Positions 23,443 through 34,402 of a stretch of 64,000 bases of DNA are shown piece after piece; the stretch's first letter is position 1, and every line of letters begins with the position of its first letter. This DNA comes from Boswellia sacra (taxonomy: Eukaryota > Streptophyta > Magnoliopsida > Sapindales > Burseraceae). Location: assembly GCA_013180625.2 (NCBI GenBank), contig SNVD02004686.1, positions 1 to 64,000 on the forward strand, in the 5' to 3' direction. The position numbers were made by a program, and so were the translations under genes. The notes under the pieces are model-generated. The model saw only the letters and a list, made by a program, of their open reading frames with translations, was not told where the DNA came from and ran no database searches.

Positions 23443-23769
23443 GAGAGAAAAATCTAGTTTTTCTAGATTGGTTTTATTCAATCTCTTTACTAATTTCATT
23501 TGTTTTTCTTTGTAGAGTCTAAGGTATCCACACACCTGTTCTTATGTAGGGTGCGTTAGAGTCATAGCCTAGAAGATTGAGTAGTTTGAAGCACTAGGTA
23601 CGCTATTTATTATATAAATAACATCATAATTTGGAACTAACGATCTATTTTTATTCTATGTTTTCGCTGAATTTTTAATCAAAAATTATATTTGGTGCCA
23701 TCATTAGAAACCTCAGCCAAGTTTCAAGAATTAAGAAAATTTTTGAAATCTCGAAAGCAAGAGTTAACT

Positions 23770-24716
23770 ATTTAGCATTAATAGAGAGTCCAAGCGCTTT
23801 CATAGAGCCCGAAAACATTCATTTTTGAGTGGATGAACGTCCTACCTTGTATTCATTAGAAGTCTTTCTTGGAACTACATCCAAATCACAATTCCAACCT
23901 ATGAATACATGCAATTAATTTTCTTTTTTGGACATAATGTCTACCTTTTGTACATTACTTTTGTCAAACAACTCCTATATTTGATCCAATGCTTCCTCCA
24001 CTTGTCATAGAATCCCTTGTAATGATCTTCTTTGTCATCAACCTTTCCAATGTGAAAATGGACAATGTGTCTATAGAAGAATGTATGCAGGTGCAACCAC
24101 TTCTAGTGGTATTGCATCCAGGGAGACATTTGTATTTCCTTACAATACCAACCTCACTTCTTTCCCTAAATGGTCTTTGGCTACTCAAATGACAATAGAA
24201 ATATGTGTTTGAAAGGTAACATTTCTAGCATTTTGGGACTAAATGCATCATGACTTCATTACTAGGTCAAATGAAAAATATTGCCCCAGGTCGCTTCTCT
24301 TACAACTAATCTACAACAACTTTTCTTACAACTTGAGTTATCACCGAGTGCAAAAAAAAAAAATGAAAATAAGTAAAAGAGGTTAAGTTATATGATATGG
24401 TAATTATTCATCTACTAATATTTAGCCAACTCAAGCTGTAAAAGAAATTGATTGTAAATGAGTTGTAATATTGTTCTTTGTTCAAACTACCCCAATCATG
24501 TGCCAAAGGGCATCCAACAATTATTACGTGAATTTACTAGACATTAGTATTGGAGACCATCATATTGGCTTCCCACATGGAACATTTGCCCTTCAGAGAA
24601 ATGGCACTGGTGGTTGCATGTTTGACATAGGGGCTTCTATTACATTTCTTGATGGAGGTCCTTATCAAATTGTTATGAGACATTTTGATGAAAATTTTAG
24701 CTTGTTTGCTTATTAA
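23770..24716 (+). pseudogene. Aspartic protease pseudogene (A1B type), both active sites altered
   Basis: Pieces in several frames follow the order of a plant aspartic protease. About 23835-23915 reads YSLEVFLGTTSKSQF followed by NTC where the family has Asp-Thr-Gly. 24003-24190 reads HRIPCNDLLCHQPFQCENG and CVYRRMYAGATTSSGIASRE. 24471-24716 reads ASNNYYVNLLDISIGDHHIG and GTGGCMFDIGASITFL, with DIG where the second Asp-Ser-Gly should be. Frame breaks and stops separate the pieces. It is a different copy from 19396-19826, since both include the second active-site region. Confidence 0.8.
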
Positions 24717-25283
24717 AGAGTTTACAATGCCTCCTTAGAATGAGAATATTGTTAATTAATTAACTATAAGAAATATGACATTTGAAGACAATTTTTTCTA
24801 TGACAAGTTAATTTTCTTGCAAAATGTAACATTTCACTATAAGTTTTTGCAATTCTTGCAAATTCTATCTTTAAGATATATAGTGTATTTTGCAACAATA
24901 ATATTTGATTTTGCAACAAATAATTTTGTATTTAATTGAACTTTTTTTGTAACTAAGTTAAAATTTGTTGCAAAATTTTGATAATTTTTTGGTGCCAAGT
25001 TTTCCAACCAAAAAATTAATATTAAGTAACAATTTTATTTAAATCAACAACAATTTTTTTTTTAAGAATAATTTCATTAGATACAAAGCAAATTAGTAGT
25101 TGAATGTCCTCAAATTTTAACTCCAAATGAAAAATATTTTGCAACAATATATAGAACCATTAGAGACAAAAAAAAAGTTGGTGTCAAAAAAATCATTATT
25201 AATTACTAAATTACGTAGCAGTTGAATCTTGTCAAATTTTTACAATAATTTTTTCCTCTACAAGAAAATATTCGATGACAATT
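24717..25283. other. AT-rich intergenic DNA
   Basis: No coding sequence. Runs of TTTGCAACAA- and AATTTTT-type words. ACTATAAGAAA near 24763 and CTACAAGAAAA near 25258 resemble CACTA transposon ends but point the same way, so no element is called. Confidence 0.4.
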
Positions 25284-26150
25284 TTATAGCATTAGACCAA
25301 TAATACTAGTCATCTGAAAAATCTGGTTGATCAATAAATTGAAGAAGTCGCACAGGAGCCTTTTTCTTCTTTCTGCATTACTTACCAAAATGTCCCTTTT
25401 TGCCGCAAATAAAACATCTACTTGATTGCTTTGCAAACCTTTGTTTCTTGATAAAACTATATTTTGAATTTTTGTAATGTTTTCAAGGCTTTGAAAATTT
25501 ATTTTTAGAATGCTTCTCTCTTCTGTAATTACAAGGAGATTGATGAGAACAACCAAATTTTTATGGCTTTTTGTTCCAGTACTTTGTAAGAGAAGTTTTC
25601 TCAATCTACTTCATGTGTTTCTTGAGATCCTAATTGAGACAATGAGCTTGAATCACTTTAGTGGCTAATTGATATAAGCTAGCAAGACTAAAGGGAGAAA
25701 AATTAGTTAGACCATTAGCTTTTAGCTTTGCTTGGAGCATTTCTACTACTGGGCTTGGCATGTGGAGAACAAATGTTCTTTTGATTGTGTCTATCAGCTT
25801 GTTAAATTTGAGACAAAGAGATTCTTGTTTGAGAAAATATTGTTCAAGCATTCATACATCACACAATTTGTTCTATAAGTACTCTTTTTCTGCAATTTTA
25901 GTTTCACGATCTCGAGTGTCAAAGAAATGAGCAACCATGAATTTGATTAGTTCACTATATGGCCGATCATGACCCAAAATTTACTCATTTTCTAGTTAGG
26001 TAAAAATTATCTATCCACCATCTTCTCAAGGATCCAAGGAATCCATATATTATCCTAAGAGCAACTTTTTTTCTAGTAAGACGTGAAGCACGTTGAATTT
26101 CACCTTCTACCTAAGGTAGCATCTTTTCAAAATATGCTGTCTTTCAAGAA
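25284..26150 (-). pseudogene. Inverted second copy of the viral coat-protein/zinc-knuckle region
   Basis: Read on the minus strand, this region follows the plus-strand region 27640-28490 from end to end. Shared nucleotide landmarks are TTTTGAAAAGAT, GGATTCCTTGGATCCTTGA, AATCTCTTTG/T-TCAAATTTAACAAGC and GAGAAAACTTCTCTTAC. Near 25385-25425 it encodes a knuckle core with the Cys and His residues CFICGKKGH, then a stop before the last Cys. Stops and shifts throughout. Nothing here is expressed as a complete protein. Confidence 0.8.
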
Positions 26151-26162
26151 GGCTAATGTAGA

Positions 26163-26615
26163 ATTCATTTGGGAGCAATTCGAATAGGATTGCAGCTATC
26201 ATTCCTTGGTGGAAAGAATGCTACATGTTTCTTAGCTGTGCTAGATACTCATTGGCAAACTTTTGAGGAAGCTTTGATCACAATTGTTGAAGTTGGCCTT
26301 AATCAAGGTCATGTTGTCATACAAATGGGGCTCAACTTTACCCTTGATATGTCAAAGCCCACTTTGCCAAACACTATCAAAGTTTTGATCCAATTACATG
26401 AATTAGACATGAACCCCAATGAGTCAGCCCTTGCAATTCATTATTCCATGACCTACAAAGTCCAAACACATTTCTTTTCCTTAAATCATACTAATATGCC
26501 TATTACTAGACTCACTAATAACGGAACTGTTATTCAGCCTCAAACTTTCAAATACAATCAGCTCATTTTTCCACCTAAATCGATTAATGAGCATGAACAA
26601 ATAAAAAAACCTTAA
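26163..26615 (+). pseudogene. Viral movement-protein C-terminal part
   Basis: About 150 open codons matching the core and tail of the caulimovirid movement-protein superfamily (30K type), whose role is to carry virus between cells. The N-terminal part is missing because the inverted coat-protein copy joins directly at about 26160. A stop at 26613-26615 separates it from the following coat-protein region. Assignment rests on the overall pattern of the β-rich core and on position. Confidence 0.6.
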
Positions 26616-26639
26616 ACTGTCCGTGAGAGGCCAAAGATT

Positions 26640-27300
26640 GAAAAATTGTCTTCTAGAAGAACTTTTTTTTTCTTTCATAGAGAATTAGCTCCTATCTATC
26701 CTTGTGAAAAGTGCCAGGTTGAAGGCAAGAATCCTAGATCTTGCACTCATATGCCTAGAACCCATATGCTTCAAAGATCACAATCAGTCAAATATGACGA
26801 ATCCATCAAAATGTACAAATTTCCAAAACATGATTTTATCTTCAATACTTTTGAAAATTATGCTACTGGAAGTTGGGTTATTCAAAAGCTTGATCCAACA
26901 GAATTCAGTTCGATTGAAAAGGAGGTCAATTGAAAAAAATGCTAATGCTTTAGAACAAAACAGAGCATTAGAATCGATTATTGCGCAACAAGAATAGATC
27001 AAGCAGCAACTTTATGAGATACGCAGGCGTCTAAAGAAAGTTCACAAGCTTATAGTATGCTCATAAAAGGCCTCGTCCTATCAACATGATTGTCAACATT
27101 AGTGTTGATAGTGACTATTTTCTTCAGCAAATTCGTGAAGAGAGCGCAAATAATTTCTACAAAAGAAGAAAAAGAAGATTTCTTGGAAGAAAGACAAACT
27201 AAGAAAATCTTCTAATGTTTGGGAAAAAAGTCCTTTTGGCAACAATATAAAAAGCTTATGAAGAAACTATGGTATGCCACAAGTGTAGCCTTGGCCTATT
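26640..27300 (+). pseudogene. Viral region upstream of coat protein, coiled coil
   Basis: Broken frames. At about 26930-27060 a frame reads NANALEQNRALESIIAQQE and then continues with regularly spaced hydrophobic and charged residues, typical of a coiled coil. In caulimovirids such coiled coils often lie near the coat protein. Stop codons interrupt it. Confidence 0.5.
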
Positions 27301-28450
27301 CAAGCCTTTAGATTGGATGATGATCAATGTCATTCTACATCAGATGGAACATATGATTCCTCAGACTCTTCCTCTTCTTCAGCTGTTGAACCAATTATGA
27401 TAGAGCAGCCTCATATTACTACATCTCCTATATATGTTGACACCACTGGACGATTCAAGCAAAGGATTCATCAGTTCATATTAGAGATAAGCAGAGTAGA
27501 AACATCAGGACTCTTATCTACATCAAATGTAGCTGGTGACAATCAACATCAAGAAAATCACGAAGAACTGGATGTTCAAGTTCAAGTGCCCAACACTTCA
27601 ACAGTAAAAACATTTTGGGATATTGATGACCTAAAGCCAAAGGAAAGACCAGTATGTTTTGAAAAGATACTAGTATGGGTAGAACGTGAAGTTCAACGTG
27701 CTCCACATCTTGCCAGAAGAGCAATTGCTCTTAGGCTAATATTTGGATTTCTTGGATCCTTGATAAGATGTGGGCAGATACTTTTACTCAACCAGAAAAT
27801 GAGTATATTCTAGGTCATGATTAGCCATATAATGAATTAATCAAATATACAATTGTTTATTTCTTTGGCACTTGAGATCGTGAAAGTGAAATGGCAGAAA
27901 AAGAGTATTTACAAAATAAATACTGTGATGTTGAATGCTTCAACAACATTTTCTCAAGTAAGAATCTCTTTATTTCAAATTTAACAAGCCGATAGACATA
28001 ATAAAAAGAAATTTTTTTCTCTACATGCAAGGCCGATTAGTAGAAATGCTCGGAGCAGAACCAAGCTAAAAGCTGATGGCGTAACTAATCTTTCTCCCTT
28101 CAATCTCGCTAGCATATATCAGTTAGCTGCTAAAGTGATTCAAACTCATTGTTTCAATCATTATCTCTAGAAACACATGAAGGAGATTGAGAAAACTTCT
28201 CTTACAAAGTACTACAACAAAAAGGCATAAGAATTTGATTGTTATCATCAGTGTCCTTGTAATTGCAGAAGAGAGAAGCATTCTAAAAAGAATTTTCAAA
28301 GCCTTGGAAACATTTCAAAAATTGAAAATATCATTTTGTCAAGAAATGAAGGTTTCCAAAGCAATCAGGCAGATGTTTTATTTGTGGCAAAAAGGGACAG
28401 TTTGCTAAGCAATGCAGAAAGAAGAAAAAGGCTTCTATATGACTTCTTTA
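27301..28450 (+). pseudogene. Viral coat-protein region with altered zinc knuckle
   Basis: Open from 27313 to 27813 with an acidic Ser-rich stretch, then broken. The nucleic-acid-binding knuckle lies at about 28374-28420. Its three Cys positions are kept but the His of the Cys-Cys-His-Cys pattern is Gln here. Basic residues (RKK) follow. The inverted copy at 25284-26150 keeps the His but has a stop. The protein would package viral DNA; this copy cannot be complete. Confidence 0.65.
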
Positions 28451-28599
28451 ACTTATAAATTAGCCAGATTTTTTAGATGATTGGTATTATTGGTATGAAG
28501 ATCTAGCAGATGCCTTATTATATCACTTGAAGTTCAAAATAGTGATATAAAAGATGATACAGGCAATGAATCTAAAATCACCACGAATATTCCTAGAGA

Positions 28600-29000
28600 G
28601 GTACCAATTGATCTTACTATACAATATCTACACCAGTTTTTTGTCCATATGTGAAGGTGGTACCTAAAATTTCTGATAAAAAACAAGTTGCTCTCTACAC
28701 TTATTGATACTAGAGTAGTTTCTTTTATCATTCACAGCAACTATCTTCCAAAATTCTTTATTCATTCTTACGACAGTTCATCTTTCAGCTACAAATGGAG
28801 ATTTATTTCAAAGTAATAAATGTACTGTAGCTATCAATCTTTTGCCATTTGATAAAAGGCATAGCTTTTCTGCATTTGATCAACCAGGAGAAGATTTATT
28901 GCTTAGGATGGATTTTCTCAGTATTCTTTCTCCATTCACCTTTCATCCCAAAGGTTTAGCTTTTACTGTTCTCGATCCTATCGCTTAGAATTCTCGTTCT
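28600..29000 (+). pseudogene. Viral aspartic protease region, inactive
   Basis: A segment near 28690-28730 has a hydrophobic run followed by Asp-Thr-Arg where retropepsins have Asp-Thr-Gly. Several stop codons follow. Position between coat protein and RT is the expected one. Confidence 0.5.
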
Positions 29001-29169
29001 TGCTTAATCCCTTGGATAGAGAAATATTCAATTTCTAAGAGGGGTGAAAACAAATCTCTAGCCAAACAAAAATTTGAAACAAAGCACAAAGAGCTTCTTG
29101 AATGCTCTGGTGATGTTCCAAATAATTTATAGTCAAGTGAACAATATTTTGCTTCTCTCCCATATAAAG

Positions 29170-29720
29170 ATAATTGGGTGATGTCTTATCAGACAACTTC
29201 ACATCCGGGATCGCCACATGATGAAGATTTATGTAGAGAAGAAATTTCAAAACTTCTCAAAATAAATATCATCAAACCTACTAAGTCTAAATGGGCTAGC
29301 CAGGCTTTCTATGTCAATAATAGAGCTAGACAAGTTCATGGAAAGAAAAGATTTTGTATCAACTACCAAAAGCTTAATGATTGTTTATGAGACATTCGGT
29401 ATCCTATTCCAAAAAAGATTTGTCTTCTAAAGAGAATGGCTTAATCAAAGATCTATTCAAAATTTGACATGAAGTTATGATTTTGGCAAGTTAGAGTTGA
29501 AGAAGAGGATCCATATAAAATAGCTTTCATACTGCCACATGGACTTTGTGAGTGGAATGTCATGCCTTTGGTCTAAAAAATACTCTTTTAAAATATCAGC
29601 ATCGGATGGATGATGTGTACAAAGACATAATTAAATTTTATCTTGTATACATAAATGATGTCCTTGTTTTCAGTAATAATGAAGAAGATCATATCAAGCA
29701 TCTCAAATAGTTTAAAGATT
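29170..29720 (+). pseudogene. Viral reverse transcriptase region, inactive
   Basis: Open stretch 29178-29390 covers the first RT motifs, with a Lys-Trp-Ala-Ser-region and a basic RFCINYQKLND motif. Afterwards stops break the frame. Near 29655 the catalytic box reads Tyr-Ile-Asn-Asp, so the first Asp of the Asp-Asp pair is Asn. This copy cannot polymerise DNA. Confidence 0.75.
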
Positions 29721-29737
29721 TAACTATTGAGAATGAC

Positions 29738-30290
29738 TTGGTATTATCTGAGAGAAAGAAAAGGATAGGAATCTATGAAGTAGATTTCCTTGGACTGAAC
29801 ATCAAAGAAAGCTATACTACACCAATGCCACATGTTGCTAAGAAAGTATTTGAAATCCCTGATGAGTTGACAAGTAGAATGATTCAACAATATTTGAAAA
29901 TTATCAATTATACTAGAGATTACATCAAAAATCTTTCTAAATACCTAAGCAAGATCTCTAGGCATATTAAAAAGGGAGCAATAGCTTGGTCAAGTGAAGC
30001 TACTCAAGGATTGACTACAAAGAAACATGTCAATCACTTCCGCCACTGAAGATTCTTGACAAAAGGTAACTCATCTTGTAGATAGATGCAAGTGACAAGT
30101 TTTATGAAGTAGTGCTACTTGAACAGGAAGTAGATCATAGGCGAATCTGTACCTATAAATCTAAACAGTTCACAGATTCATAACAACAATATCCTTCTTC
30201 TAAAAAAGAAGTCATAGTAGTTCTTAACGCAATAAAGAATTTTAATTGCATCTCTCTTTTAAAGAATTTGTAGCAGAAACAAACTACAAA
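29738..30290 (+). pseudogene. Viral RT thumb/RNase H region
   Basis: Open 29738-30049, then broken. The RNase H part has a TDASD-like first motif with a stop and sequence change near 30080-30092, then a QFTDS-like and YPSSKKE-like segment near 30165-30215. It runs into a tandem duplication at 30220. Confidence 0.65.
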
Positions 30291-30905
30291 TGTTTTGAAG
30301 GATCGCTTAGATGAAGAGAATGAGAAATTCTAGATCCTTAGCTTATAAGGTGGTATGAGTCATTATCAAGATTTAAGTTCACTATTTGTCATATCTAAAG
30401 AGAGTTAAACATGGTAGTAGATTTTCTCTCCGGACCAATTCCTGAACCTATTCAGTTAATCTCAATGGTTTCTAGTTCTTCTAAACCTTATATGTTGGGA
30501 CAAGAAGCTTTTAACAGGAGAAATGAAGAACTCAGAAAAAGAAAACTTCCTCTGACCATTGAAGTTCTTAACGCAATAACAAATTTCAGTTTTATCTCTC
30601 TTTTAAAGAATTTATAGCAGAAACAAACTACAATTATTTTAAAGGATCACTTAGATGAAAAGAAGGAGAAATTCTAGATCCTTATCTTATAAGGGTATGA
30701 GTCTTCATCAAGATTTAAGTTCACTGTTTGTCACGTCAAAGGAGAGTCAAACGTTGTAGTAGATTTTCTCTCTAGACCAATTCCTAAACCTTTTCAGATA
30801 ATCTTGATGGTCTCTAGTTCTTCTAAACCTTGTATGTTGGACAAGAAGCTTTTGACAGGAGAAATGAAGGACTCAAAAAAAAGAAAACTTCCTCTGACAA
30901 TTGAG
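30220..30905 (+). repeat. Tandem duplication of about 344 bp in the viral RNase H region
   Basis: Unit 1 starts at 30220 and unit 2 at 30564, both with GTTCTTAACGCAATAA. They stay alignable to CCTCTGACCATTGA (about 30560) and CCTCTGACAATTGAG (about 30905). They differ by many substitutions and small gaps, so the duplication is old. Confidence 0.85.
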
Positions 30906-30959
30906 AAAGACTAAGGCAAAATTGTTGTTCAAAAAGTCAATGATCCACATGATTTTTCT

Positions 30960-31850
30960 ATTTAAAATCGCCTCTAAACATAGAAATAAAAATAGAAGAT
31001 CTTGTTTTCTATGCTTGTGATTATCCAAAAAAGTCTGTTATCACATATGGAAGAGTATGGGATCTCTTGGATCAGTGTATGATGTATCCTAGCATTAAAA
31101 GAGAAAGATTTCAATTGCTTTCTCCATCTCCAAACCCTGATCAGCTATTTAAAATAGTTTATCAAATCTCTCCATACTCCCATATAGTGAATGAAGATAC
31201 AAATTGGGGTCATTCTATTATACCTGAAGCTTCAGCCAAATGATACTATACCTACTGGTTATTTTTCAATTTATATCCAGTAGCTATAGTATTTGATCCT
31301 GTATTGATTCATAGAAGCAAAAGGTATAATCCAAACAAATGGTTCAAACGAATGTTCTCTCTAGTATTTGAAAATCTCTTAAGGTGGATTTCAAATAGTT
31401 CGTAAGATTGTAATCATATTTCAGCTAAGACATATATGGGGAAGAATGCGACAATCATTAGTTGAGCCAATTGTCCATGATCCAATGAGTGATGATGTTC
31501 ATACTTATTAGGAAAGATGTCTGCATGCTATAAACAGATTAGTAGAAATTTAGATGCCACTTCTCTATTGTACACATAGTCCCATTTCAGATAATGTCCT
31601 GAATTCTCGAGATTTCTATTATAAAGAAAGGATTAAGAATCTACAGCTCATGAATGATAGTTCTGATGAAGATTCAATTCAAGAATATCAATATGATTAT
31701 CATAAATGGCTTCGAAAACAGGGAAGGGCAAATGAAATTATGAATCCATCACCACCATGGGAGCAACTACAGAAAGATTGGGAAGATTGTTCACAACCAC
31801 ATATACCAAAAGAACCATTTAAGGAGTACGAACCTAAAGTTCCTTAAGTA
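30960..31850 (+). pseudogene. Downstream viral ORF of unknown function (ORF2-like)
   Basis: Frames at about 30975-31240 and 31554-31847 look coding: charged and aromatic-rich, with SVITYGRVWDLLDQ in the first and WLRKQGRANEIMNPSPPWEQ in the second. Stops lie between them. Position after RNase H and before the noncoding region fits the second ORF of florendoviruses, whose role is not known to me. Assignment rests on position alone. Confidence 0.4.
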
Positions 31851-31879
31851 CCTTGGAATGAAGATTTCCCTTCAAATCC

Positions 31880-32600
31880 TACTGATTAAAACGGAAGCAT
31901 TATGACCCTATTCGCAAAAGCATGGTGAAGACACGATGTGACTTGATGTAGCAAAAAGTAGAAGTAATGATGTATGTTATAATAATGTATGTTTTATAAT
32001 AATGATATAGATAGTGAGATGTCTAGCGTAATTATGATAGTGATAAGGTATGCATTGTAAAGTAAGGTACAGTATATAGTAACGTGTAAAGGAGATTCCG
32101 TAGAGATAAGAAAGCATCATAAAATGATATTCTTATCATGTCTATATAAAGGATATGATAGCGTTGTATTGAGTAGGGTTGGATATCAATTTAAAATATT
32201 TCCTTAGTATGAAAACAATAAATATAGATGTTTTCTTACTAAGGAAATATTTTACATTGATATCCAAGTCTGCTTAATACAAGGCTATCATATCCTTTAT
32301 ATAGACAAGATAAGGATATTATTCTGATATGCTTTCTTATCTGTAAGGAATCTCCCTTACACATTACTATATGCTTTACATATTACTATATGACTCATTA
32401 CACTTTATGTCACATCACTCTACTCTACAACTCTTACCTTATCACTATCATCATTATACTGAACACTTCACTATCAAATTTATCTATATCATTATTATTA
32501 TGCACACCTCACCACACTCATTATTACAAACATACATCATTACTTCTACTTTATGTTACATCATATCAGATCTTGTTTTTCTTCAGCATTGCTTCTATAG
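31880..32600. repeat. Large imperfect inverted repeat of the viral noncoding/promoter region
   Basis: The left arm (about 31900-32216) and the right arm (about 32230-32600) are reverse complements with many differences. The inner stem is GAAAAC 32211-32216 with GTTTTC 32230-32235 and a 13-base loop. Each arm has a TATATAAA box facing the centre: 32143-32150 on plus, and 32296-32303 on minus. The sequence around it (GTAAAGGAGATTCC / GTAAGGGAGATTCC) is also shared. Confidence 0.85.
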
Positions 32601-32990
32601 GTAGTGCTAGAGATCTACCCTAAGAGTATGGATATTTTTTTGTAACATGTAAACATTATCATTATAAATAAATGAATATTATTATTTATAAATTACCGAA
32701 ATATGACTTTATCAATGACTAAAGGTTTCAGAGCTTATACATTGACAAAGCTTCTATCTATATGAGATATATATGAGATATAGAATTTTGTCATAGCTCA
32801 GAACTAGTTCACGACCGATAAACAAAAGTTGGGCATTTTGTTTGGACAAGGTTATTGTGTTGTTTGTCTTTAATAGGGAAATGATGACTCTCTAACCATT
32901 TGAAGTGGAGACTTTAGGATAAAGTTTATACATTATGAATGTATTAAACATGAACTATGTAAAAATTATCCATTTGGTGAAAATACCATG
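32601..32990. other. AT-rich flank into which copy 2 inserted
   Basis: No gene. It is continuous with the sequence after 42169 once copy 2 and one CCATG are removed. The combined sequence has the texture of an old plant LTR. Confidence 0.45.
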
Positions 32991-34402
32991 TGATGCGTTC
33001 GAAATTAGCAAGTATACTAGTCGCACAAGTAATAAAGTGACAAGTAAGATATCATTCCCACGAGGATTGATTCTAATTGAATTTGTTATTTTCCAGCAAC
33101 AATAAACTAAACAGGGGGGGTTTTGTTGATGGATTAACTAAATGAAATATTAATGTAAATGCACAATAATACAACACAAAGTAAAATGGAGTGAAAAATC
33201 AATGAGAGTAACCTGGTTAAGGGATCATTCTCTGCCACAAGATATGGATTTGTGAATTAACCATAGAATTGTCATTCAATTACACCATTGAAATTATCAA
33301 CCGTAGATAACAACAAGCTCTGTTACCCCAATCTTTCCTTACTTTGTTGTTAAATAAAACAAGCTCTTTATTTAATCTCTATCCATTAAACAACCTAGAA
33401 CAAGCTCTCTAAATTTAATTCAATGGATGCATTACGAAAGAAAGATAGGTTGATCTAAGCAATAAACACACAAGCTCGGATTATTTAACTTAGGTTATAT
33501 TCTCCAATTGTAATCTCTGATCACAATTTTGCTACTAATGATTAGAAATTCAAGACAATTACGGATCAAGATTTCTAGTCTAGCAATAAATCACAACCAG
33601 ATTATATTCAGTTGGCCACTCAAATACAATCAGCAAGCAATCATAAGCATTAAATATGGAAGAATACAAGCAACTTCAATTAGAGAATTGGATAACAATT
33701 CCTTACACAATCAACTTACAAAAACCATATCAGGGGCTTTGAAATCACCCTCAACCAATTCAGATTCAGTTACACATGTTCAGAAACAATACAAAATACA
33801 ATACAATACATAGCAATTCCAGAAAATGAAGGGGAAAGGGAAAACTTAGCAAATTTGATGAAAATCTCTTAAGATTATAGTTCTTCCTCTTTCCAAGCCT
33901 TCTTTCTCCTTCAAGAACTCCAGGAGATGAGAGAAATCCAGAGATGCAGCCTCCTCCACGTTCTCCCCTCTTCAAGTTATCAAAATAAAACCCTAAAATG
34001 TGTTTAAATACTCTGCTACAGTGACTTGCTACAGTGCCCCGTATTATACATGCTACAGTGCTTGTGGAATTATATTTTTATACATCTCACACTGTTTTGA
34101 TTACAACTTTTGGTACACTGAATGGATTTATAAACCGTAAATTTCTCCAGAAAATAGACTTCGAGAACTTTCCAACGGTATATAATATGTCATCGGGTTC
34201 ATTGTATATCAATACAATTAAATCCGAGAAGATCACTGACTAGCAGAGGTGAAAATGAAGGGTTTTACTCCATTTTTTGTGCAAGTTGCTCTAAAACTCC
34301 TACAAACATCAAAACCACACAAAAACATAAAAATACCAAGGAATATAGCAAAGAAACATGGACGAATTAATATGAAAATGATATATAAATAGACACTTAT
34401 CA
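32991..34402 (-). repeat. 3' LTR of copy 2
   Basis: 1412 bp, TGATGCGTTCGAAATTAGC to GACACTTATCA on the plus strand. Confidence 0.95.

Larger units (their letters stand above)
25284..32600 (+). mobile_element. Endogenous pararetrovirus (Caulimoviridae, Florendovirus-like), rearranged and defective
   Basis: On the plus strand the order is movement protein, coiled-coil and Ser-rich region, coat protein with zinc knuckle, protease, RT, RNase H, and a downstream ORF of unknown function, followed by a noncoding region with a TATATAAA box. No integrase and no LTRs are present, which fits a caulimovirid and not a retrotransposon. The order, with a separate downstream ORF, best fits florendoviruses; genus assignment is inference. 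Every coding part has stops or shifts. Two inverted duplications (25284-26150 against 27640-28490; arms around 32222) and one tandem duplication (30220-30905) show extensive rearrangement. Confidence 0.8.

Noticed and set aside
23680..23712. TTTGGTGCCATCATTAGAAA as a primer site of another LTR element
   Set aside because: Several mismatches to any tRNA end I know, and the protease pseudogene follows closely; no gag.
24760..25275. CACTA-type element suggested by CTATAAGAAA and CTACAAGAAAA
   Set aside because: The two words are direct, not inverted, and lack the full CACTA start.
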